From: Aspidiotus rigidus
Taxonomy: Eukaryota; Arthropoda; Insecta; Hemiptera; Diaspididae
NCBI GenBank assembly: GCA_035079385.1
Contig: JAVHKY010000056.1
Coordinates: forward strand, 806,001-870,000
Length of the DNA: 64,000 bases
Direction: 5' to 3'
The notes beneath the pieces were generated by a model. It searched no databases, was not told where the DNA came from, and saw only the letters and a program-made list of their open reading frames with translations. Below are positions 1 to 11,930 of the stretch, one piece after another. The translations under genes were made by a program, and so were the position numbers. Each line of letters starts with the position of its first letter. The stretch's first letter is position 1.

Positions 1-731
1 CTTGTAATAAAACTAAAAATGTCCCCTTTACTACAACGCTCATAATTTACGGTTTTTCTTTTCTTTCTCTCTCTCTCTTCCGTCTTCGTATTCTGTTCTC
101 TGTAGTAAGCAAAATGAAGAAACGAGGGAGAGAAATATAAGGCAGGACGATTATTAAGTACATAAAAAAGGGGTGTTTGATAATAAATTTTCTTCCATTG
201 GCATGACATCACAACTTCCAATATTTTTCACTTTTTTTGAACACTTCGGAACGAAATTATGATTCTGCGACGAATTTTCTTCAAACAAAGACGAAGAAAA
301 TTTGCGACGCTCGTCTACTTAGTATTTGTGTCCGTCAAATTAAATTACATCTCATTTATCTCGCTACGTTCTTACTACAACTTTTAATTTGAAGAACCTC
401 TTGGAAGAATCGTGCGTTTAATTTCTATGATAAATAGCTGGAGTTAGGAAGTATGTCACCTACAATGAATTATCCCTCGATAAGCAAACTCATCTACACA
501 CAGATGGCGCATAGGTACATGCTTTTAGAGACATCTCCAACATGCCTCAGGCATGAAATATCCTTTATCTCACTTTTCCAAGAATAATTAATCCTTCTTT
601 GAAGACAAGCAAGGAAATCTTTAGAGTGAGATTCTCTTAAAATAATTAAGTATATTGAATTTCCCTGAGCTCGATTTGTTTAGCAACCCTATATTAACCA
701 CCCGATACAAGAAACTATATTAGAAGAAATA
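1..731. other. Non-coding AT-rich stretch
   Basis: No credible open frame, RNA gene or bounded repeat is visible. There is a pyrimidine-rich run of CT dinucleotides near 60-80 and otherwise low-GC sequence typical of insect intron or intergenic DNA. Confidence 0.6.
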
Positions 732-861
732 TAACCGGACTCTATCTTGAACTAGGGTAGCTGATGGCAGCACTTGCATAATTTTTTTGTACGTTGATGA
801 CGTCATTCTACTTCAAAAATTCAGAACTTAGGATTTCTATGTACAGGATGGAATCCGATTA
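732..861. mobile_element. TA-flanked miniature inverted-repeat element, family copy A
   Basis: The left end reads TAACCGGACTCTATCTTG. The right end, on the other strand, reads TAATCGGATTCCATCCTG, giving an imperfect terminal inverted repeat. The copy at 10,795-10,977 has the same ends and shares interior blocks: GTAGCTGATGG, then TTGATGACGTCATTCTA. Two copies with matching ends and interior argue for a non-autonomous DNA transposon. The flanking TA on both sides suggests a Tc1/mariner-type TA target site, which is inference. No coding capacity is present at about 130 bp. Confidence 0.6.
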
Positions 862-1769
862 CGAGATCTCATCTTATAAGATTTTTTTAATTGTAGGCAA
901 GCTTAGCCCGAGTTGAATCTGGCAAGTTCCTCTTTCAAGGTGAAAGAAGCGAAAGAAAATTTTGGAATGTAAAATAATTTGCTCGCTCCGCAAAACGTTC
1001 AGTTCTCATCAGTGGTTTTTACCTATAATATCTTTTCCTATAATGCGAGTTTCGAACTCCCAGAAATACGTAAATTTTCCCGTTCTTTTTCTGCAATGTT
1101 ATCAATTATGAGATATCCGGGGATTCTCATAACTGAATTCGTGTGACTTGAAATGATCTAATCACTACAAGAGCCAGATTTCTGGTAACATCAATCAAAA
1201 TTTTTCATATTAGTAGGAAAATAAATTTAATACTCAGGACGCATCGTACGATTGTTCAAATCAAGAAAAATACTCGAGTGAAAATTTACGGCGATTTCAT
1301 TTTAGAACTGGAAAACAATATTTTGAATTATCGGATATAGGCAAGAAAGACGTGAGAAAAGAGAGGGGAAGATGCAGAAATGGGAAAGTTCAGCTGCTTT
1401 CTGACTGTGAGGCGTTTACGGCCAAAATGGAACTGTTTCCCATGATGTCCTTAATCGAAAAAAAGACAGAGAAATTCAATTTACAGGAACGGAGAACGAT
1501 TTTAAAACTTCAGTGGGGAACAAAAAAGCGGCGAGGTTTGTTCCCAATTTTTTTTTTTAAGGGGGGGAGGTCAGGAACTATTTCACAAGGAAGCGAGGGG
1601 TAGGATTCTTGATTTTAATCTCAATAATTGATCAAGATCGAGAATTGAGGAAAGTCGGAACTCTTTCAAGAACTATTACCGTTTCTATCACTCAGAAGTA
1701 AAAAAAAACTACTAAATTGAATGAGAGACCAAGAACCTTTGAGAACCAGACTTTGCTCGATAGTCTCTC

Positions 1770-1985
1770 CTATCACATATAGTGCGAAAGTAAAAATTTT
1801 GGCAAGCCCTTTCTCCCTTTCCTCACATACACATAGTTCGATGGTCGAAATATTTGTAAGTCGCCATCTTCTTACAAAGAACTTTTTGAAAGTCGCCCTG
1901 CTACATAGTCGAATTTTTTCCAAATCTCTTGATCCATATAGCTCGAAAGACAAAATTTCTTCAAGTCCTAAAAGTTGGTCAAAGA
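1770..1985. repeat. Degenerate internal repeat cluster
   Basis: Four diverged units begin with CATA(T)AG followed by a CGAAAG- or CGAA-like block and an AAATTT block, near 1,776, 1,832, 1,903 and 1,936. The first and last are the closest pair. The lead-in CTCTCCTATCA-CATATAG near 1,764 recurs in diverged form near 62,300 (CTCTCCTATCATAAATAG), which suggests a dispersed family. The open frames on both strands here are by-products of this repetition. Copy number and boundaries are uncertain. Confidence 0.3.
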
Positions 1986-4900
1986 CCCGCCACCTTCAGA
2001 ACCACAACTCGCCGGGAGGATGACGGACGTTTCCCCCAAATAATCTTTCATAAGACAAGTCTGCTGTTCATTGCAGAAACATGAGGCCTGAAAGGAAGGG
2101 ATTTCGCTCGGAAAATCACCGTGCATGGTTTTTTAAAGTTAGAAGTGAGCTTCTGAAATCATTATAGAAGAGTTGCAATGGCGCCGGATAAATTGAGACA
2201 TCTGAGTGATAACATTGGTTGCCAGTATGAAGAGTCACAGTCTCCACATCTATCCCATATACATAATTTAAGAAGGTGGTTTTTAGACCAATGCAGTAGT
2301 GACATAACGCTGGGAAAGGCTTTTTGAAAACGAAGAAAAGTGCGACGTAAACTTGGATCGGCAACACTGATTAGGTGATGGATATCACACACGGCTTAGA
2401 ATGTATATTTGGACTTTCCGTAAGTCTTATTGGGAGGGGAAGGGAATGTTGTTCGTTATTAAGAAACCATAGTAGTCTTTCGTTAAGAATTTTTTCAAAC
2501 AGTTCCTAACATTATCAACCAAAAGAAGAAATTCGATCGTTTTACAAGCTCATTACTAGATGAAAATGCATATCTGAGCAAGGACTGGTGGCAAGAAAAA
2601 ATGATACTTTTTTCAAAATTTTACTTTCATCAACAAATGACTTGAAGAATATTTCGCTCGAAAGGAATGACTCCGAGAAATTCCAACTTCTGAATTAGGT
2701 TTGAAGGTTTATCCTTGTCCGGATTGTGGCATCATTAGGAGTCTGGGAGAATTCTTGAGCTACATTCCTCGGGTGTACGTGTCCGCGTAAAATCGTGGAC
2801 GATTAGAAAACATTTTCAGCTTAAATCTTACAGGAGGGACTTGGTCTAAGTTTTGATGAATCTTCTTCTTACGACCTCTTTTAGATATGCAACACCCAAG
2901 GGTAAATTCCCCAATTATCGTCTGTTTTGTGCAAAATACAATTTTGCTCTAGAAAATACATTTACTACACAAAAAAATATGTAATGGGGGCGATCTAGGT
3001 GCACGTTCCTAAGCCTATAATGCTTTTCCGCAAAGAATTGTTGAATAAACACATAATATCACGTTCCACAAAGGATACGACATCAGCTTATGACGAACAC
3101 CTTTTCTTCTTTTGCGGTTTACTTTACCTCTATCGAGTGCTTTATTGTTTTCTAAACTACACGACGTACGTATGTTTCTAATATGTACTACACCACCCTC
3201 TCTATAATCCGCGGTGCATTATATCCAGCTTCGGGTTTTTTATTGATCAAGGCGTTTGTACTCTATGGTACATATATAGTGTATGATATATACGCGAGTA
3301 CATCAATAGGGCTTAAAATTACTTAGAATACATTTGGACTGTATAATATTGACGGTTTGAGTAAGATTCAAGGCGCTTTATCAGCGCATGTTATCTTCAC
3401 CAAACCACCACGCGCCTGTGGACTTCGAGCGAGGATAGGGTGTCACGTTTTACCTATTGTTCGCGATGGTTATCAGTCAATTCCGAAACGAAAACAGAGT
3501 GTACCGAAAAGTCTTTTGTAACTTCGGTCGTCGTCGCGCTGATGGTTACTGTATTCAAGTCCGAATATAACGTATACATATGGCGGATGGTACCGAAAAT
3601 TCTATTGTAGGCATGATTGGAAGATAGTTATCGCAACGTGTATCTGGGTAGGAAGAGTAGACTACAACAGAATAGGTTGGAAAAGAGAGAATAAAAAGCT
3701 ATCTTTTAATCCATCAAAAAGACTTAATAAAGTACTTTTTGACAGCGTTTGCCATACATCGAGGAAAAAACACGGAAAATTTGTGCGCTCGCACGAAGAC
3801 CAGCAGCTCTCGTTCGTAGGTTGTACCGTGGTGGAGGAGCGATGGTGAACAGAAGCGGACGTGGCGAGAGTAACAACCTTTATCTCTCTATTCACAGACT
3901 GTCTGTAAGCAGATTTCACACTTCGAACTTCACACTTTTGATGCGATATAGTTCATATTATAATATGCGTACGGTATTTTGAAATAGTACTGAAAGTAAT
4001 AGCAAAGGAATAAATCTGAGTACTACTCGAAGGAATTATGAGAAATTAAGCGTAATATACGGCTGCGGACCTTAGATACTGCGATACAGACTGAATTTAA
4101 AATGAAGTAAATAAAAATTAAAAATACCTAAAGTAAGGGAATGAAAAGAATTACTGTGGTCAATGAAACACATCAGAATAGGGTTTCTTTCAACAGATTT
4201 TGCTTTATAATCGTCTTAACTGTATGAGACGCTCGATGACCATAAAATAAAAAACGAGAAAATTGAATAATTCGCCTGCGACTTGAAGTTCTACTACATA
4301 TTATATGAGCAGTGACATCAACATATCGAGCGATAACGTAAAAAGTGAAGGATGCTCCTTTCAAAATTTAGTTATCATATTTGAAAAAGGGAAGGGCTAG
4401 GGAGAAAAGTTCGTGTTTTTTTTTTTTTTTTTTCAATTAATTTAGCTAGACTCTAGAGAGTATTAGTTTCAATTTGTTTATAACAATATTAGCCAATGCA
4501 AGAATTTAAGCACGTACGTTTAGACCACCTCAAGTAGGTAGATGGGTCAACAATTCTTATACTTTCATAGCCTTCCAATACGAGAATAAACAATTGAACT
4601 TTATAAATTTTGATCGATCATGTCAAACATAAAAAAGTTTCAATATTTAGCATAAAATATCTTTACCCCTCTCGGATTTCTCGAAACTATTCGCAAACGT
4701 ATTATTAGACAGTCTCAGCAAATACCAATGTACAGAGTTTAATGTTGTTGGTTCTCATTTCCCCGCCCATCAAAACACGAATGCAAAATGGCTGATAAAA
4801 TTTAAATTTTAATTGCAAAAATATATGAGATCTAGCAAAACTACTTAGGTTTTTTCCATTAATTTACGAGTTCTTTTTCAACTAATAGGCCCTCGTACAC

Positions 4901-5828
4901 ACCCGATCGTATGGTATACTGTATTAAGATATTACGCTAAGCTCTACGAGCGCGTTAAAAGGTACGATGAGGCCTCCCAATCATAAAAATACATGTATTA
5001 AACACGCTACCGAACGAATAATATGAAAATAAAAACGGTATAGCCTATATTCGAGTATACGTTTTAGAATTCTACAATCGTATTTGTAGTAAAATACGTT
5101 TCGTCGACAAACTGGTTGTGTCAACTCGTCGTCGATTCGCGCTATGATGCGTCGCGGCCTTCTCCAAAAACGACAGGAATACGAACCAGTTATAATTAAC
5201 TGTAATAACCAATTACCTTGCCGCTAGAAAATTCAAAGCCCGATCGACAAACCAATAACGCGAGTTCCACACTACCTGCTTATCCTCTAGTCAATAAGTC
5301 GTATCTTCGACAAATTTATTCTTCTTGTCGGCTCAACTCCTCTACGAGTATACCTAATGTAAACAAAATGCGATAATTATCTTTATCGGATTGGACGCGG
5401 TACGCGTATCGATCGCGGCTACATCTGATAGAGAAGGCGCGCGCGTTGCGATATTTCTCCTATTATGATGCTCGAATTACTGTCATTAACCTGGGCGATG
5501 CAAATCGATACTATAAACATAGATTTTCAGAGAGCTTTTGATAGGAAAAACATATTCTAAGGGGAAAAAAAAAAGTTTTGGAATCAATTAAATTTTCTGA
5601 GTCGTAATCAGCAGAAAGAAAACAGACAATTGTGTAATACGCACCTATGTAGATTTCCAAAGTTCATATCCTGTGACCACCTCTTCTCGCTACTAATGAC
5701 TGCAAACAAGCACTGTTATAAAATCAGTCGTATATGCACGGAGATAATTTAGGAAAAACTACTTATTTCTCCTCGATAGAAACTCATCATAAATGAGCAC
5801 TTACAATCTGACTATTTCTACAAGATGA
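1986..5828. other. Non-coding stretch, some GC-richer patches
   Basis: No gene is supported. An 18-T run lies at 4,416-4,433. Two patches are richer in CpG than their surroundings: about 3,390-3,560, and 5,090-5,460 with runs such as GAAGGCGCGCGCGTTGCG near 5,432. In an insect locus with a developmental gene such patches can be regulatory, but nothing here proves it. Confidence 0.4.
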
Positions 5829-6001
5829 CCTAAATTGTAACGTTACGTCATCATTCGTTTTCAGACTTCCCTCTCCTAACGCCAAAGCAAAATCCAATAC
5901 ACGGCAACATTAAGACATGCAAAATAGCTTCACTGTTCGTACAATTCTCAATCTGAATAAGGAGCCGTAAGGGTAAATGATGACGTAACGACTAAATCTG
6001 G
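5829..6001. mobile_element. Miniature element with CGTTACGTCATCATT inverted ends
   Basis: The 15-bp sequence CGTTACGTCATCATT at 5,841-5,855 is perfectly inverted at 5,976-5,990. The outer sequence is also similar when inverted (CCTAAATTG versus CCAGATTTAG). The right-hand end recurs almost unchanged near 20,044-20,070 (AATGATGACGTGACGACTAAATTTGG), so it is a dispersed end rather than a chance hairpin. About 173 bp, no coding capacity. The superfamily is not clear because no target duplication stands out. Confidence 0.55.
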
Positions 6002-6438
6002 TCTATATCCTCACTCGTTTTCATAAGACTCTAATACCAATAAATTTCGCGATTTGTATAGAGCAGGAAAAAGTGATAATCATAACGATAAATGGGCGTA
6101 CCTATACAGAAGATGAAGATGATAAAATGCGACATTCTCAGCGTCCAAGTTCTGATGTTAATAAATGAAAAGTACAAAAGGAATCTGACTGAAATTTTGA
6201 AAGATAGATTTCCAAAAAACCAAAGTGACAAATAACGTATTGAAGAAATTCCAGAAATATTAGGGTACTAAAAAACACGAATTCAGTTTAAAATGAGGAA
6301 ATTCTAGTTTTATTAAGCTCTTGAAATAAAAAATATAATTCGTTGATTTTTTGACAAAGAAATGTGTTAAAAGAGTGAGGAGGAGGGGGTATTTAGAATC
6401 TTCGTGACGAAATTGCGAGACGAAAATGAAGTCACGAG

Positions 6439-6454
6439 CTGATGACGTCATCAG
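6439..6454. promoter_or_regulatory. 16-bp perfect palindrome with a CRE/ATF core
   Basis: CTGATGACGTCATCAG is a perfect palindrome containing the full cAMP-response/ATF consensus TGACGTCA. It is one of four exact TGACGTCA sites in the window. Because the same core sits inside miniature elements elsewhere, it may be transposon-derived; a regulatory role is only a possibility. Confidence 0.25.
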
Positions 6455-6689
6455 TGACCTTCAACTACTTCAGGGACTCCGAAAAATACGGATTTTCCCT
6501 ATCATTCTTTTACCGGTTCGTATCTTTTTTGAAAATGGTTCGGCATCAGAAAGAGCCTTAAAAATCAACTCGATAAATCTTACAGATTCCCCAGGTTCAT
6601 CTCCAAAATCTTTCTCAAACTTCTCCGATTAAACTAATCGAAACTAACTTTAAATGCCACTAAGATCTTCAAATACACGGCGCGGCGCG

Positions 6690-6984
6690 GCGTGACAATT
6701 TTTTGGTCAGGCTCTGGCATTTCGAAGAAATAATACTCTGAAAACGACACTATTTTCCATTTTTCGATCCTTCTTCTCAATCTCTTGTTATGATCTCGTT
6801 TACGTAGCGGAACCTATCGCACGTTATAGTGTCTTGATACTGCAATCGTTGTTGCGTTCCGCGATATAGAGTTTGGGAAGACGGATCGAAAAATGGAAAA
6901 GATCGTCGTTTCCAGAGTACAAAATACTTCTAGAATGATATAAATTTTTTGAAACGCCAGAGCACGAACAAAAAATTGGTCATG
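6690..6984. mobile_element. Long foldback (inverted-repeat) element, 295 bp
   Basis: The left arm (about 6,690-6,786) and right arm (about 6,888-6,984) are imperfect reverse complements over almost their whole length. Matching blocks in order are CAATTTTTTG, GCTCTGGC, ACTCTG-AAACGAC, TTTTCCATTTTTCGATCC and CTTC. The pairing continues inward (TAGCGGAAC near 6,806 against GTTCCGCGA near 6,856), so nearly the whole unit folds on itself. The left edge abuts a short CGGCG triplication at 6,678-6,692. No coding capacity. It could be a foldback/MITE transposon or a hairpin precursor locus. Confidence 0.7.
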
Positions 6985-7044
6985 CTGTGATATCAATCCT
7001 ATTTTCGTGAACCGTACAAGCCACTCCTCCGTATATATACAGTA

Positions 7045-7320
7045 CTAGCTGACCCGACAGACGTTGTCCTGTCTATGAGGCATAAAAGAGTATCAATTGA
7101 AAATTAAAAGTATATATGTAAGTTTCAGCAGCATGCGCGTATATTTCTTACGCTATGTACGTTTCAGAAGCATTCAATGATACGGACAAATATATAAAAA
7201 CCTTCCTTAGGCTGTTACGAACATAATAAAAAAAAATTATTGAAATTGGTTCAGCCGTTCTGAAGTTATGCGATCACCAACAAAAAACTGGACTTATTTT
7301 TATATATATAGATAGATATG
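7045..7320 (+). mobile_element. Dispersed non-autonomous element with A/T-microsatellite tail
   Basis: It opens with CTAGCTGACCCGACAGACGT, a head recognised from dispersed repeats in many insects. It closes with GAAATTGGTTCAGCCGTTC, then a TTTTTATATATATAGATAGA tail. The simple-repeat tail suggests a retroposed (LINE or SINE-like) copy rather than a DNA transposon. The class is not certain. No protein-coding frame is present. Confidence 0.5.
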
Positions 7321-7459
7321 AACCCTGAATTCGCTTACTATTGGACTACGTTGTCCTATTATCTACAAGAGAAAAAAAGAATTCCCTCTAAAATTGATAA
7401 ACACTATACATTATTAACGCCTCAAATAATCTTATCAGCCCTAATATATCACTCTTTGC

Positions 7460-7640
7460 CAGAGCCGGATCATTACTCTTGGCGCCCCTGGGCACTTCTT
7501 CGCCTGTCAGCCCGGCGTTCTCACTTTTTCTTTTCCATCCGGCGCTTCTATTTTTTTTTTGTGCAAAATTTTGCACCCCCAAAAATGTTGTACCCATTGG
7601 TACGCGCCCCGCGTGGCCCGCGTACCCGCACATTGATATA
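7460..7640. mobile_element. Probable one-ended transposon fragment, GC-rich
   Basis: CAGAGCCGGATCATTACTC followed by GGCGCCCCTGGGCA resembles terminal sequences of common insect miniature elements whose ends read CAGGGCCGGATTA. A GC-rich stretch follows, with GTGCAAAATTTTGCAC (an inverted repeat at about 7,560-7,575). No matching right terminus was found. A similar CGGGCCGGATTTAG block occurs at 14,791. The overlapping open frames on both strands are probably incidental. Confidence 0.3.
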
Positions 7641-10600
7641 CGGGCTTGCTCTTTGCGCTGTAACACTTACATCTCTCCCTTCTTCACTATTATTCACTAT
7701 GACATTCATCCGCCCAATCTCTTGAACCTTCAGCCTAGCTCGGTGATGGACGCTCAATTTATGAGTCCTAAGCTCTTTTCGCTTCTCTAAGTAGACCCTC
7801 TCTTTCTAAAGAGATCGTTCAGAAGGTCCACTTCAAAACCCAACAAGTTGACCGCTATTTATTCCCATCTCTCCCACCTTACACAGGAACTTTGCGAGCC
7901 ATATTACACGGGAACGTACTCTGAGACTTCTTCGAGAAAAAAGACAAAATTGCTCTATTTTACCGAACGACAGAGAACTTTGAAAGGAGGGTGAGGTGTC
8001 TTCTCCTCGAATTCTCTTCTTCAGAACGCGAACGCGCGCCCGCGAGAACATCTGATTTCGCAAATTAGAATCGAATTTGAATGAGATTTTGGAATATTTC
8101 GCAAATTTTGTATTTAAAAGAGGAGATGAAAGATTACCATCAAATATATGAGAACGGACAACTCGCGTTTACTCGTATAGCAATTCTACGATGAATCAAG
8201 GGAAAGGATAGGGAGAAGAGGAGAAATTTGGACGTTTTTCTTCATTTCATAATCCCCTCTTCTCACGGACTTATGATTTTTAATAAATAGTACAATCTGG
8301 CAGGAATAGAACTCATTATTTTCAAAAATCGATTTATACAAGAGGAAGGGAATCAGAAACTACCCATCCAATTAAAATTCCATTTCTGAAGGAAAAAATC
8401 GAAAAGAAGGATCAGAAAATGATCAGATGCATCAGCTACACGCTCAACAGTAAAAATTACTTGGATGCACTAAAAATCGAAATAATGTACTTAGTTCGTG
8501 GATTGATCGTTCATTTTCGATGGTTTTCTCGTCAAATCGAAAATTACCCCATGATATGGGTAACCCCCGATTCGCTGATCTATATACAAGGTGTGGTGTA
8601 TTTCTCTCTGGCGTATAAATCTAGTTTTTTACTCTGATACAAAATAATTCAATTGTCAGAACCTTCCTATTTTGAGAGGGAAAAACTTACTCGTTTTCGC
8701 ATTTTTAAGTTAACACCGAGAGCGAACGGAAAAGTAATGCGCACCGTCTGCTTCGTATACCTCGGAGAGAGGTGGGGAGGTTTACTCTCGTCAAGATACA
8801 GTATTTATCTATGCGCGGTTTTCTTATTTACTTCCTTTGCTCCAGAAATTCAGAAAAAAAAACTTCACTTTTAAAGCTTGCAATGTAAAAACTTTTTAGA
8901 AAGGAAAGAAAGAAAAAAGAAAGGTAAAAGCCTCGTGAAGTTATCTACAGCGGTAGTCTAAATTCCGAATATTTATCATGTCGACGAAAAAAGAAAAGAA
9001 ATGAAAGAAAAAAAAAACCAGCAAAATATGGGATATAGATAAAAGTTTTTTTATTTGTTGCCCGTAAACTGAGTGCGGTATAGGAATGCAGGAAAAAAAA
9101 GTTGGCCAACTTCTAATTGCCTAAAGGGTTTGGAAAATGCGTACTTATTTTTTCTACGACCGCCTTCAGATTGATCACGATTCTTTCTCTTCTGCTCTAA
9201 GAGGTTAAACAATACCACACAATATAACATTATTAAGATTTTATATAACGTGGAGACGTATTAATGCGTATTAATGCGTATAACTTTGAGGAGGGGAAAA
9301 AAAACAAATATCCAGGTAAAGGAATCATCTTGCAAAAACTTATACCAAATTATTTATGACGATGAAAACTGCGGCATAATATAAATATCTTTAACAGCTG
9401 TACCGCTGGCAATAAGCATTATTTTCATCGATTAAAATCTATTTGATTTTGGCGGCTTGTGACGGGTGATGGAAAATAAATAGTTCGTGTTTTTACAGAT
9501 GTTGTTTCTACAGATAAATGCGCGTTCTTATATCTAACCATTAGCATAATTATGTGACATTTTCGGTTCGATGAGTCTTAGTGATGAGCGCCTATGAAAT
9601 CTATACATCTCTTTCCCATACGTATTTAAAATAGGGAGCTTGCTGTACAACTCTCGTTCGGTAGAACAATAATGTATGTGCTGAAATCTCGGAATGACCG
9701 CATTTATTAGACTATCTTGTTTTTTTTTCGAAAATTTTTATATCATTGACCCTATCGATCCTCAGGAATAACGTTTTTCATATCATTGTGCCGCCTAGAC
9801 ATTTTAATATTTAACAGCAAAATTCCAGCGTACCGATGAAATGCGCGGCCTCTGAGATATCGAAGCGAATGATCTTTTTTTTTTTCGTTCTCGCCCCGCG
9901 TTTTCATATGAAAGGGCCGATCGCGGCTACTCACACGCTTGTCAATAGTTCCGGTTCGACATTATAGACAATACAAATTTTCAACGATATTACTACAAGA
10001 TAAAATGCCTTTTGACGACATCACTCTCTCTCTCTACATCGATAGCTAATCTTATTAAGTTGTAAGTTCGTAGGTACGGCGATAAAATTGCAGGTCGCCG
10101 CAATAGCGCGGTGACGCCTGTGGCTCCTCTGCCTCTGTGTGGGTGAAAAAAGCGTACGCGCCGCGAGAGTCCCCACGGCGCGTGTAATTTTCACGCGTTA
10201 TTCGCGCGAGTTCAGCCTTACAAATGGTCGAAATGAGAAAATTAATTTTATAATTACTATTTCAAACTACGAATAACAAAATTATACTTACTCATTCCAA
10301 ATCATTGTACGACGATTTTTCTTTTCATAACTTAAACGTTATACAAAAGAAAATACACTCTAGTACGTACAGATAATCTCTAGAAAACGACTATTGCTCG
10401 CGTTGACAAAAATATAATTGCTCGCGGTGTCCTAATTAACCTCGATCATTCAATGAGAACCGCATGTGCTGACTCATTATGAAGTCTATTATTCGATATA
10501 CTTCGCGCGCAATAACGAAAAAAATGTTCGATAAAATGACAAACCCGAGTGGAAAGACCCTTGTCGCACAGGCATTTACCAATAAACACTTACGAGAATC

Positions 10601-10794
10601 TGATCCCAGTTTAGTACACCGAGGTGGCCGTCCCGCAGAGGAACTATACTTCCATACTATAAACGAAAGAAAGTATCTTGGTTGTAAAGACAAAATAAAA
10701 ACTTTGAAAAAGTTTATTAACAATTTGTTTTGTCATTGAACCAAACGTTCTAAGTCCGAATACACACAGGAAATTAAAATAGTAAACTATACTC
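7641..10794. other. Non-coding stretch with a CpG-rich patch
   Basis: No gene is supported. A perfect 10-bp tandem pair (TTAATGCGTA) is at 9,261-9,280. The segment 10,080-10,220 is clearly richer in G, C and CpG than its surroundings and contains several CGCG blocks; it could be regulatory. The open frame at 10,479-10,739 is discussed under rejected items. Confidence 0.4.
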
Positions 10795-10977
10795 TAATCG
10801 GGTTCCATCCTGTTTGGAGTTAGGACTGTAGCTGATGGTTAGCATTTGTATCATTCTTCTTTTTTCAATGACGATACTGTGCTTTGATGACGTTATTCTA
10901 TGCCAAAAACGGAGAACCTGAATGCAAGTGAAGCCGTAAGCTAAAGACTTGTTCCCAAATAGGATGGAGTCCGATTA
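10795..10977. mobile_element. TA-flanked miniature inverted-repeat element, family copy B
   Basis: The left end TAATCGGGTTCCATCCTGTT and the right end, inverted, TAATCGGACTCCATCCTATT match at all but three positions of the first 22. The element is bounded by TA on both sides. The interior blocks GTAGCTGATGG and TTTGATGACGTTATTCTA are shared with the copy at 732-861. At 183 bp it is longer than copy A through extra A/T-rich and purine-rich interior sequence. It is non-coding and probably mobilised by a TA-targeting transposase encoded elsewhere. Confidence 0.7.
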
Positions 10978-11140
10978 TATCTTTTGTCGAAGGATCTTTA
11001 GTTCGAGGAGGAATGAAACTTAATAGTGTCGATATCGATAAGAAATTTAATAAAAAGTTCCTTGACCTCACTACCTTTGGCCTCCGTGTGTCCAAGGATA
11101 TTTCTTCGATCGGAAAACCGCATATTTCGCATCTTTAGTT

Positions 11141-11539
11141 TCAAGTCGGTCCACGAAAATCCAAACACTCTGAAGCGTCTTCTTGTCTACCTGTTGGAAC
11201 CGAGAAGAGCAGTATCAACAAACTGAAATGTCAAAATTGTTCTGGCATTCAAATTTGTGAGACTGGCCGCCAAGTTCATACTGGAATGATCGCAGACTTT
11301 TATGCTTGGCAATCTTCTTCTGAGGCTCTAAATTTACTGTTGGAGACCGTACCCCCTTTTATGTGAGCCCATTTTCTGCAAAGAAAGGGATGAATGTAAA
11401 GTCTTATTCCGAACGTCTAGCTCTTGGACATATCAACATCGTCCTTTGCAAGAATCGAGATGTTGATCTTCATAACAAGAATGTACTGGAGAAAGGATTG
11501 GTCAATCTCTTGCATGACTCATTATATTGTTACGTCTAA
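11141..11539 (+). pseudogene. Penelope-like retroelement C-terminal remnant (GIY-YIG region)
   Basis: Frame 11,141-11,365 includes KLKCQNCSGIQICETGRQVH. This matches the form of the C-terminal GIY-YIG endonuclease of Penelope-like elements (a C-x2-C pair, then Y-I-G-x-T-G-R), with the tyrosine and glycine of the second motif altered to QICE. A second open block at 11,399-11,539 (ERLALGHINIVLCKNRDVDL through to a stop) looks like the tail that follows this domain. The reverse transcriptase is missing and stops interrupt the frame between blocks, so it is non-functional. The family call rests on motif recognition only. Confidence 0.55.
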
Positions 11540-11930
11540 TTGGTAGCCAAATAAACTAACAGGACTCGAGGAGTCGTGTACCTTCAGCGAAGGCTTTAAT
11601 ATCGATGATGTCTACTCGCGAGTTCAACTATGAGAGTTGAGTCGGCTTTCAACCATCGGACCGCAGTGGAAGTAAAAATGCTGGTCGCCTGACCAGTTGG
11701 GTGTTCGTAAGCCTACGATAATTGAACTGTACTAAAGCTACGCTAGTCTACGGCTTTTATAGGCACTTCGTACGAGTCACGATCATGACGAATGACGCGC
11801 GCTGTCATAATCATGAGTCGTGGCGCGTACGCCGCTCCAGCGCGATAAGCTGCTGAACGATCAGCTGCTCTACGTGTAAGGGAAAGGTAACGCTCGGGGG
11901 AAAGGGTAGCGTCGGAAAGAGGATGTAACA
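11528..11930. repeat. Solo-LTR-like segment
   Basis: The segment starts TGTTACGTC and ends GATGTAACA, so it has the TG...CA termini of a long terminal repeat, with a 9-bp inverted match bearing one mismatch. The 4 bp on each side are ATAT, which fits a Ty3/gypsy-type target duplication but is weak in AT-rich DNA. At about 403 bp it is GC-richer than its flanks and carries AATAAA near 11,550. Because it begins at the end of the Penelope-like remnant, it could instead be that element's terminal region. Confidence 0.45.

Noticed and set aside
7318..7790. Overlapping frames of 135, 103 and 92 codons on both strands
   Set aside because: They fall in a GC-richer transposon-like fragment; several frames being open at once reflects composition, not coding.
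10479..10739. 86-codon plus-strand frame with fairly polar, protein-like composition
   Set aside because: No splice signals, domain or recognised homolog, and an equally long frame lies on the opposite strand; not enough to call a gene.
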